Origin: Streptosporangiaceae bacterium | Lineage (GTDB): Bacteria > Actinomycetota > Actinomycetes > Streptosporangiales > Streptosporangiaceae | Assembly (NCBI GenBank): GCA_019245115.1 | Contig: JAFARZ010000303.1 | Location: forward strand, 1-64,000 | Direction of reading: 5' to 3' | DNA length: 64,000 nt | Part shown: in pieces, positions 58,109 to 64,000 of the stretch | Numbering within the stretch: position 1 is the first letter of the stretch | Layout of the letters: every line of letters begins with the position of its first letter | The notes under the pieces: generated by a model | What the model saw: the letters and a program-made list of their open reading frames with translations, nothing else | The model's database searches: none | What the model was told of the DNA's origin: nothing | Position numbers and translations under genes: made by a program

Positions 58109-59920
58109 ATGGAGCCTCGCCGCGAATACGACCCTGTATCACCCGAAACCTCACCGGCAGGGACGCGGCCGTCGCGGCGGGCTTTCCTGGCCGGGGTCGG
58201 CGCGGCCACCGCCGGCGCCTTGGCCTGGACGCCGGTCTTCCGTGTCACGCCGTCGCAAGCCCGGACCAGGGCCGGGAACGCGACAGCAAACGCCACAACG
58301 ACCGCCGCGCCGCCGCCGGACTTCCCGTCCTCGATCCCGGTCTACCAGCAGGCGTACCAGAACTGGTCCGGCGCGATCGTCGTGGACAACGCCTGGACCT
58401 GCGCCCCGGCCACCCCGGCCGATGTCGTCACGCTGGCCAACTGGGCACTTGCCAACGGCTACCGGCTGCGCGCCAAGGGCATGAGCCACAACTGGTCCCC
58501 GATCCTCCTGCCCAACGGCAGCACAGCGGCGAACTACGTGCTGCTCGACACGACCCAGCACCTCACGAACGTGACCGTAAACCCCGGAACCCCCGCCACG
58601 GTCACCGTCCAGGCCGGTGCCACGATGGATGCGCTGACCACCGCACTGGCCAGCCAGAACTACGGCTTCGCGGCCATCCCCGCGCCAGGCGACATCACCA
58701 TCGGCGGCATGCTCGCGATCAACGCCCACGGCAGCGCGATCCCGGCCACCGGGGAGACGCCACTGAAAGGCCAGACCTATGGCTCCCTGTCCAACCTGAT
58801 ACTGAGCCTCACCGCCGTGGTCTGGGACGCGGCGAAAAACCAGTACGCCCTCAAGACCTTCCAAAGATCGGACCCCGACATCCGGCCGTTCCTGGCCCAC
58901 CTCGGCCGCGCGTTCATCACCGAGGTGACCCTCCAGGTCGCGGCCAACCAGAACCTCCGCTGCCAGAGCTGGTTCAACGTGCCCGCCAGCACCCTGTTCG
59001 CGCCGCCGTCGCAGGCCGGATCCAGTTCGTTCGCCAGCTACGTGAACCAGTCCGGCCGGCTCGAAGTCATCTGGTTCCCGTTCACCGCCGACCCCTGGCT
59101 CAAGGTGTGGACGATTTCGCCGAGCAAGCCGCTCTTCTCCAGCCAGGTGACCAGCCCGTACAACTACTCGTTCGCCAACAGCGTCACCACCCAGGAGAAC
59201 ACCTTCTTCGACCAGGTGGCCACCGGCGACACCTCCGGAACCCCGTCCTTCGAGGGGTTCGCCATCTCGCTGGTCGGCACCGGCCTGATCACCACCGGCA
59301 CCTGGGACATCTGGGGCCAGTCACAAGATGTCCTGCTCTATGTGAAGCCGACGACCGCCCGCATCGTCGAGGCCGGGTTCGCGATCATCACCAGCCGTGC
59401 CAGCATCCAGCAGGTGGTCAGCGACTTCTACACTCAGTACTCCAGCCTGCTCGCCAGCTTCCAGAGCAACGGCCAGTTCCCGATGAACGGCCCGGTCGAG
59501 ATCCGGGTCACCGGCCTGGATCAGGCCAAAGACGTGGTTACGGCCGGCGCCCGGCAACCCATCCTTTCCTCAACCAGACCCCGCCCGGACCATCCGGAGT
59601 GGGACGTCGCGGTCTGGCTGGACATGGGCACGCTGCCGGTGACCCCTGGATACTCCGAGTTCTACGCGCAGATGGAGTCCTGGATCTGGAGCCACTACAC
59701 CGGCAGCTACGCCGCCGTGCGTCCGGAATGGTCAAAGGCGTGGGCCTGCACTCCGACCGCGCCATGGACGAACGCCAGCACGCTCGGCTCCGCCATCCCG
59801 GCCGCCGTCAACGCCGGTCAGGCCAGCGACGACGGCTGGCAGACCGCCATCGCCATACTCAGTCAGTACGACCCGAACAAGGTCTTCAGCAGCCCGTTCC
59901 TCGACACCCTGTTCGGGTAG
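58109..59920 (+). CDS. Tat-exported type II cholesterol-oxidase-like flavoprotein (VAO family)
   Basis: The 603-residue FAD enzyme has a twin-arginine signal (SRRAFLAGVGAATAGALA, RR at 23-24), so it is probably exported folded. The VAO-type FAD domain contains RLRAKGMSHNWSPI; His127 is a good candidate for covalent FAD linkage, as in the second cholesterol oxidase of Brevibacterium sterolicum. The later DITIGGMLAINAHGSAIP is the family's pyrophosphate loop, and the rest resembles the cholesterol oxidase substrate-binding domain. It would oxidise the 3-beta-hydroxyl of a sterol and isomerise the product, starting sterol uptake and degradation. A KstR-type operator lies upstream. RBS GGGAG is 5-10 nt before ATG. 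Confidence 0.85.
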   Translation: MEPRREYDPVSPETSPAGTRPSRRAFLAGVGAATAGALAWTPVFRVTPSQARTRAGNATANATTTAAPPPDFPSSIPVYQQAYQNWSGAIVVDNAWTCAPATPADVVTLANWALANGYRLRAKGMSHNWSPILLPNGSTAANYVLLDTTQHLTNVTVNPGTPATVTVQAGATMDALTTALASQNYGFAAIPAPGDITIGGMLAINAHGSAIPATGETPLKGQTYGSLSNLILSLTAVVWDAAKNQYALKTFQRSDPDIRPFLAHLGRAFITEVTLQVAANQNLRCQSWFNVPASTLFAPPSQAGSSSFASYVNQSGRLEVIWFPFTADPWLKVWTISPSKPLFSSQVTSPYNYSFANSVTTQENTFFDQVATGDTSGTPSFEGFAISLVGTGLITTGTWDIWGQSQDVLLYVKPTTARIVEAGFAIITSRASIQQVVSDFYTQYSSLLASFQSNGQFPMNGPVEIRVTGLDQAKDVVTAGARQPILSSTRPRPDHPEWDVAVWLDMGTLPVTPGYSEFYAQMESWIWSHYTGSYAAVRPEWSKAWACTPTAPWTNASTLGSAIPAAVNAGQASDDGWQTAIAILSQYDPNKVFSSPFLDTLFG

Positions 59921-60013
59921 ATGGCACCCTCACCGCAACAGCAGCCGCGCCGCCAGTTCCAGGTGAGCGCTCACGTCTTCCGACGAGGCGCGCCGGCTCA
60001 CCCACTTGACCAG
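59914..60013. repeat. 100-bp direct repeat, left copy
   Basis: Identical to 61053-61152 except two bases. It begins with CGGGTAG, which here is the end of the oxidase gene, and contains a duplicated 3' end of kstR. A further 17-bp repeat of CTCACCCACTTGACCAG follows (to 60030). Confidence 0.9.
59930..60013 (-). pseudogene. Duplicated 3' fragment of kstR
   Basis: The minus strand encodes the last 27 residues of KstR including the stop (LVKW...AARLLLR), with one Thr-to-Ser change relative to the intact gene. There is no 5' part. It marks one edge of the inserted segment. Confidence 0.85.
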
Positions 60014-60051
60014 ACTCACCCACTTGACCAGAGGGATGATTGACTAACGGA

Positions 60052-61038
60052 ATGACCTACCGGGCGCGTTTCGCCGCGCACGACACGCTGCGGTGCATGA
60101 TCGACGTGGAGATGCCCGGCGCGGTGGACTACGCCCGGATTGCGCGCCAGTGGTTCGACGCCGGGTTCTCCGTGGTCGGAGTGGAGCAGCGAGCCGCGCT
60201 CGAGAGCGGGCCCAAGCTGCCGCCGGAGGCGATCCGTCGGCCGATGCCGTCCGGCCCGCCCGGCGCTACCTGGGGATTCGTGTCCGTCACCCGCTATGCC
60301 TTGAAAAAAGTCACCAAGGCCGGACAGCAGGTCTTCAGCCCCAAGGAGTCTGCCCGGGTCTGGAGCCCGCGGAGCTGGGCATGGTTCCTCGAACAGCTCA
60401 CCGACCCGCCGCACGACGCTACGCTCGGCACGGCCCATCTGTCCGGCACGGGCTACCCGGAGGACCCTCGGATCAGGATGACCGCGGTACGCGACAAGCA
60501 ACTGCCGGACTGGCTGCGCTTGGCGTTCTCCGCTCCGGAATCCTGCTTGGACGCCCCCGATCGGCAGCGGTCGTGGCTCGCCTTCATCAAAGAAACCGCC
60601 GACTCTCTCAATCCCGCCTTCGGCGTCATCGACTACCTGTATGACTCCCTCTATGGCCAGACCGCTATTGAAAGCACTGTCAAGCCGTTGAACCTGATGC
60701 CGTGGTTCGACGGCCTGACAATGAGCCGCCAGGTGCTGCGCGGGTACGACTGGCTGACGATCTGCCCGCGGGAACTGGCCGATCGCCTGGGCGGGAGGCA
60801 GGCGCTACGCCGGACCGGCGCCTTCCATGAGGTCGCCCAGCTTTCCGGCGGAGGTGTATGGCTGCTGGCCACCGCCGACTACCGGGACTACGACGAGGCG
60901 GCGATGGATCGGGTGTTCCGCGCTCTCGCCCCCGTTCTCCCCGCCGGAGAGCCGGTGCTGGTTGACGAAAAACGTGCCCAGCAGGGGCGGGACTACCGCA
61001 TCGTGTACCGGGACGCGGCCACGGATTCACCTCCGTAG
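60052..61038 (+). CDS. Orphan protein of unknown function (immunity-protein-like features), in a repeat-flanked insertion
   Basis: A 328-residue soluble protein with no signal peptide or membrane helix. The pattern MTYRARFAAHDTLRCMIDVEMPG, a central SWAWFLEQL, and the C-terminal YDWLTICPRELADRLGGRQALRRTGAFHEVAQLSGGGVWLLATADYRDYD resembles the actinobacterial/proteobacterial polymorphic-toxin immunity proteins of the DUF3396/Imm52 kind. This assignment is tentative. No toxin gene is adjacent. TTG 60040 would add four residues. GAGGGA 16-21 nt upstream is oddly placed for either start. It lies between two copies of a 100-bp repeat, so it was probably acquired in one event. Confidence 0.6.
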   Translation: MTYRARFAAHDTLRCMIDVEMPGAVDYARIARQWFDAGFSVVGVEQRAALESGPKLPPEAIRRPMPSGPPGATWGFVSVTRYALKKVTKAGQQVFSPKESARVWSPRSWAWFLEQLTDPPHDATLGTAHLSGTGYPEDPRIRMTAVRDKQLPDWLRLAFSAPESCLDAPDRQRSWLAFIKETADSLNPAFGVIDYLYDSLYGQTAIESTVKPLNLMPWFDGLTMSRQVLRGYDWLTICPRELADRLGGRQALRRTGAFHEVAQLSGGGVWLLATADYRDYDEAAMDRVFRALAPVLPAGEPVLVDEKRAQQGRDYRIVYRDAATDSPP

Positions 61039-61052
61039 AACACGTCCACTAC

Positions 61053-61152
61053 CGGGTAGATGGCATCCTCACCGCAACAGCAGCCGCGCCGCCAGTTCCA
61101 GGTGAGCGCTCACGTCTTCCGACGAGGCGCGCCGGGTCACCCACTTGACCAG
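61053..61152. repeat. 100-bp direct repeat, right copy
   Basis: This is the native copy, containing the 3' end of the intact kstR gene (61069-61152) and 16 bp beyond it. Only two mismatches to the left copy, so the duplication is recent. Confidence 0.9.
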
Positions 61153-61689
61153 GTCCGACAGCCAGACGTCGCCGATCACCCCGGCGATCGCGGCGTCGTC
61201 GGCGGTCGGCACGTGATCGTCGTCCCGCATGGCCATGGTGAACAGCAGTTCCATCTGCCGGGCGACGGTGTTGACCTCGGCCGCCGCGCTCGGGTCGGCG
61301 AACATGAACGCCCGCGTCATCGCCTCGGTGAGCATCGGATCGCGCTGCATGACCCGGGTCGTCCGGCGCAGCACGAACAGCATCCGCTCGTACGGCGTGT
61401 CACCGGGTATCGGCGTCCGGGACATCCGGTCCACCATGCGCCCGAACTGCCGCGCCAGCGCGGATACCAGCAGATGAATCTTGGAAGGAAAATACCGGTA
61501 CAGCGTGCCCAGGGCCACGTCGGCGCGCTCGGCCACCGCACGCATCTGGACCGCGTCGTAACCGCCTTTGGACGCCAGTGCCAGCGTGGCGTCGAGAATC
61601 CGCTTCTGCCGGTCCCGCTGGGCCGCCGAGCCAAGCTCGCCGTCTCCCGGCGGAACGGGATTGCTGGCACGCGTTCTTGTTACCGCCAT
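61069..61689 (-). CDS. kstR: TetR-family repressor KstR
   Basis: The 206-residue TetR protein has the KstR signature over the DNA-binding domain (ELGSAAQRDRQKRILDATLALASKGGYDAVQMRAVAERADVALGTLYRYFPSKIHLLVSALARQFGR). The C-terminal ALVKW-like segment WLSDLVKWVTRRASSEDVSAHLELAARLLL matches the same protein. In mycobacteria KstR represses the sterol catabolism regulon and is released by a 3-oxo-cholest-4-enoyl-CoA-type ligand. ATG 61689 is preferred to TTG 61692. It is divergent from an acyl-CoA dehydrogenase gene, as kstR is from fadE34, with operator 7 between them (autoregulation). Confidence 0.93.
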   Translation of the reverse strand: MAVTRTRASNPVPPGDGELGSAAQRDRQKRILDATLALASKGGYDAVQMRAVAERADVALGTLYRYFPSKIHLLVSALARQFGRMVDRMSRTPIPGDTPYERMLFVLRRTTRVMQRDPMLTEAMTRAFMFADPSAAAEVNTVARQMELLFTMAMRDDDHVPTADDAAIAGVIGDVWLSDLVKWVTRRASSEDVSAHLELAARLLLR

Positions 61690-61754
61690 CAAGGCCTCTC
61701 GTCATAGTGCCCGCCGTTAACCAGGGTATCAAGCCCAGCCTGGCCGTGATCATC

Positions 61755-61768
61755 TGTAACGTGTTCTA
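61755..61768. promoter_or_regulatory. KstR-type operator 7
   Basis: TGTAACGTGTTCTA is a full match to the pattern, in the 97-bp gap between kstR and the divergent acyl-CoA dehydrogenase. It is the expected autoregulatory site. Confidence 0.87.
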
Positions 61769-61786
61769 ATTAGGAGGGTGCTGGCG

Positions 61787-63418
61787 ATGACTCCTGAACT
61801 GCAGGCCCTGTCCGCATCTCTCCTTCATTGGAGCGAACGTACTGACGTGATCTCCACAGTCCGTGCGATGGACCATGGGCCGGCGTCTCCGGACCTGAGC
61901 GTGTTCGAGATCATCGGGCCCGGCGATGCCGCCGAGCTGGGCGTCTCCGGGGTGGCGGCCGCCGTCGAGCAGCTCGCCGCGAGCATGGTCCCGGGCCCGG
62001 TCATGCCCACGCTGCTCGCCGGGCTGCTCGGTGTGCGGGAACGTACCGCGGCCGTCGCGTTCGACCCGGGCACCCTGGCCATGTCGGCCGGGCGGCGCGT
62101 CAGCGGCGAGACCGGACCGGTCCTCGGGGCTGACGCGGACACGACGCTCCTCCTGGCAGCCGCTGATCGGGCCGGGGACATCTGGTTCCTGCTCGATCCC
62201 GCGACGCCGGGCGTGACGGTGACGCGGCGCCGGCCGCTCGACTTCTCCCGTGAGCTGGCCGGCGTACGCCTGGACGACGTCGCGGTCGAGCCGATCGAGG
62301 GCCTCACCACCGCGCGGGTCCGCGACCTCGCGGCGGTGCTGTTCGCCGCCGAGGCGGCCGGAGTCGCCGCCTGGTGCGTCACCACGGCTACTGAGTACGC
62401 CAAGACCAGGAAGCAGTTCGGACGGCTGATCGGGGAGTTCCAGGCGGTCAAGCACATGTGCGCGATGATGCACTGCCGCGCCGAACGCGCCGCCGCCCTG
62501 GCCTGGGACGCCGCCCGCAGCCTGGACGAGCGCCCGCCCGCGGTGGCGGTGGCGCTCGACGACGCGGTGGAGAACGCGAAGGACTGCATCCAGGTCCTCG
62601 GCGGCATCGGCTTCACCTGGGAACACGACGCCCATCTGTACCTGCGTCGCGCGGTCGCGCTACGCGCGCTGGCACCTCCCACGCCGCGCGAAGCCATCCG
62701 CGCCGAAGAGCAGGCGCGGCAGTCAATCGGAACCTGGGCCATCGCCGCCATCCGGGCCCACGGCACCCAGGCCCAGAAAGATCGTTTTGTCGATGCGCCG
62801 TTCACCTGGTGCCAGCTGTTCAGCGAGCCGGAGGCAGGGTCGGACCTGGCCGGCCTCCGCACTCGCGCGGTCAAGACCGACGGAGGCTGGCGCCTGTCGG
62901 GCCAGAAGGTGTGGACGTCGCTGGCGCACGAGGCCGACTGGGCCATCTGCCTGGCCCGCACCGACCCGGACGTCCCCAAGCACAAAGGGCTCAGCTACTT
63001 CGTGGTCGACATGCACAGCCCGGGACTTGACATCCGGCCGCTGCGCGAGATCACCGGCCGCTCGGTGTTCAACGAGGTGTTCCTCGACGAGGTGTTCGTT
63101 TCCGATGACTGCCTGATCGGCGCGCCCGGTGACGGGTGGCGCATCGCCATGACCACGCTGGCGACCGAGCGCGAGACGATCGGCGGCGGAGACATCCTCG
63201 CGATCCGCGGCGTGCACCCAGCGGTACGCAAGCTGCTCGGCGTCGAGCAGCGTCAGACGGCCGCGCAGGAGGCGCTGTTCGCGCTCGGCCCGGCGGGAGC
63301 GGTGGCCAGCGAGCAGGCCGAGGAGTTCCTCCTCACCCGGTGCCTGAGCATCGCCGGCGGCACCACTCAGATCCTGCTGAACCAGGTGGCCGAACGGGTA
63401 CTGGGACTGCCGCGATGA
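61787..63418 (+). CDS. FadE34-like two-part acyl-CoA dehydrogenase, shortened
   Basis: The 543-residue protein joins the end of one acyl-CoA dehydrogenase unit to parts of a second. Residues 1-275 include TARVRDLAAVLFAAEAAG, the C-terminal-domain helix ATEYAKTRKQFGRLIGEFQAVKHM, and CIQVLGGIGFTWEHDAHLYLRRA. Residues 290-543 contain LFSEPEAGSDLAGLRTRAVKTDGGWRLSGQKVWTSLAHEADWAICLART and the ending IAGGTTQILLNQVAERVLGLP. FadE34 of M. tuberculosis is about 710 residues. The second C-terminal helical domain here is about 60 residues short and the first N-terminal domain is mostly absent. Still, the KstR-divergent position fits FadE34 (side-chain C22-C24 oxidation). AGGAGG 9 nt upstream supports ATG 61787 over GTG 61778. 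Confidence 0.85.
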   Translation: MTPELQALSASLLHWSERTDVISTVRAMDHGPASPDLSVFEIIGPGDAAELGVSGVAAAVEQLAASMVPGPVMPTLLAGLLGVRERTAAVAFDPGTLAMSAGRRVSGETGPVLGADADTTLLLAAADRAGDIWFLLDPATPGVTVTRRRPLDFSRELAGVRLDDVAVEPIEGLTTARVRDLAAVLFAAEAAGVAAWCVTTATEYAKTRKQFGRLIGEFQAVKHMCAMMHCRAERAAALAWDAARSLDERPPAVAVALDDAVENAKDCIQVLGGIGFTWEHDAHLYLRRAVALRALAPPTPREAIRAEEQARQSIGTWAIAAIRAHGTQAQKDRFVDAPFTWCQLFSEPEAGSDLAGLRTRAVKTDGGWRLSGQKVWTSLAHEADWAICLARTDPDVPKHKGLSYFVVDMHSPGLDIRPLREITGRSVFNEVFLDEVFVSDDCLIGAPGDGWRIAMTTLATERETIGGGDILAIRGVHPAVRKLLGVEQRQTAAQEALFALGPAGAVASEQAEEFLLTRCLSIAGGTTQILLNQVAERVLGLPR

Positions 63419-64000
63419 TGGATTTCGAGCTGAGCGAGACCCAGCAAGAGATCGCCCGGCTGGCCGCCGACGTCCTGAGTGCGGCGGATCCGTGGAAGGA
63501 GCTCGCCCGGTCCGGGCTGCTCGCCATCGCCGTCCCGGCCGAACTGGGCGGCGACGGCCTCGGCGTGCTGGAGGTCGCGGTACTGCTCACCGAAGTGGGC
63601 CGGAAGGCCGTGTCGGTACCTGCCCTCGCCACCTTGATGACCGGCGTGCTCCCGATCGCGCGCTGGGGGGACGAAGCGCTGCAGCGCGCACTCCTGCCCG
63701 CCGCCGCAGCTGGTGAGCTCACCCTCTGCGCAGCCATCCGCGAGACTAGCCATTCACGCCCTACGACGGTCGACGGTTGTCGAGTGAGCGGGGTGAAGGT
63801 CGGCGTACCTTATGCCGCGCAAGCTGGCCGGATCCTGGTGTCGGCCGGCACAGGCGTCGTACTCGTCGATCCGGCGGCGGACGGTGTGACGATCACGCGC
63901 ACGCCCAGCTCCAGCGGCGATCCGGAGTACACGGTGCGCCTGGACCAGGCCCCGGCCGCTGGCACGCTGGCCATGGAAGCGCGCGACCTGCACCGCCTGG
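63415..64000 (+). CDS. Acyl-CoA dehydrogenase, 3'-truncated by window end
   Basis: An open frame of at least 195 codons starts at ATG 63415 (or 63418), with a 4-nt ATGA overlap to the FadE34-like gene. The visible part is the N-terminal helical domain (DFELSETQQEIARLAADVL; GLLAIAVPAELGGDGLGVLEVAVLLTEVGRKAVSVPALATLMTGVLPI) and the start of the beta domain. The linker between helices 1 and 2 is shorter than usual. With the preceding protein it likely forms an alpha/beta FadE complex. The C-terminal domain is outside the window, so catalytic residues cannot be checked. Confidence 0.8.
   Translation, partial: MMDFELSETQQEIARLAADVLSAADPWKELARSGLLAIAVPAELGGDGLGVLEVAVLLTEVGRKAVSVPALATLMTGVLPIARWGDEALQRALLPAAAAGELTLCAAIRETSHSRPTTVDGCRVSGVKVGVPYAAQAGRILVSAGTGVVLVDPAADGVTITRTPSSSGDPEYTVRLDQAPAAGTLAMEARDLHRL

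Noticed and set aside
57934-60009. 691-codon plus-strand open frame over the cholesterol-oxidase-like gene
   Set aside because: It runs in another frame of the same strand through a protein with clear Tat and FAD motifs; the composition is Arg/Pro/His-rich with no recognisable family.
61036-61049. Additional KstR-type operator (TAGAACACGTCCAC)
   Set aside because: The GTT half is changed to GTC and the last position fails, it begins at the stop codon of the orphan gene, and no start lies nearby.

Overview
The window is very GC-rich, gene-dense DNA with GTG and TTG starts, 1-4 nt start/stop overlaps, a mycothiol-type DinB protein, F420-type and arabinan-type envelope genes. This points to a soil actinobacterium. 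The exact family cannot be fixed from the sequence. A secreted glutamic (G1) peptidase and a large sterol-type regulon fit a free-living degrader. No rRNA, tRNA, CRISPR array or complete insertion sequence was seen.

Layout. 0-5.9 kb: ECF sigma factor with SnoaL tail, EEP-family hydrolase, orphan substrate-binding lipoprotein, MFS pump, AlkA-type glycosylase, DinB-like protein. 5.98-14.7 kb: a two-propeller lipoprotein with structured repeats upstream, then a LacI regulator and a four-gene alpha-glucoside uptake and hydrolysis operon. 15-27 kb: G1 peptidase, an acyl-CoA dehydrogenase pair divergent from an aldehyde dehydrogenase, two SDRs, a TetR/MFS efflux pair, a GMC oxidoreductase and a flavin monooxygenase. 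28-29.8 kb: a PopR-like regulator facing two clpP paralogues, one without its catalytic serine. 29.8-35.9 kb: an operon SnoaL-DUF1214-SDR-sulfotransferase-methyltransferase, divergent from an F420-type LLM oxidoreductase. Its core order matches what I recall of Rv3531c-Rv3530c-Rv3529c of M. tuberculosis. 35.9-57.2 kb: a cell-envelope locus with multi-pass membrane proteins, methyltransferases, Trm112, a DUF2613 peptide, GT2, GT4, an AftD-type arabinosyltransferase, and two LmcA-like DUF3068 proteins bracketing three secreted beta-propellers. It resembles the Rv0224c-Rv0227c and Rv0236A/aftD neighbourhoods. 58-64 kb: type II cholesterol-oxidase-like protein, an orphan gene flanked by 100-bp direct repeats, KstR, and two acyl-CoA dehydrogenases, the last cut by the window end.

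How it works together. The protein at 61069-61689 is a KstR homologue. Nine intergenic sites match the KstR operator pattern TnnAACnnGTTnnA (five fully, four at 7 of 8 fixed positions). They lie before the steroid-type catabolic genes and also before the arabinan/lipoglycan genes. The window therefore reads as one KstR-type regulon joining sterol side-chain and ring oxidation to cell-envelope glycan assembly.

Less explained material: a four-copy structured repeat (R1) with base-pair-preserving changes, linked to a second hairpin repeat (R2); a family of long palindromes; a 34-bp operator-like palindrome before a membrane-protein gene; and a 369-bp element with 17-bp terminal inverted repeats.
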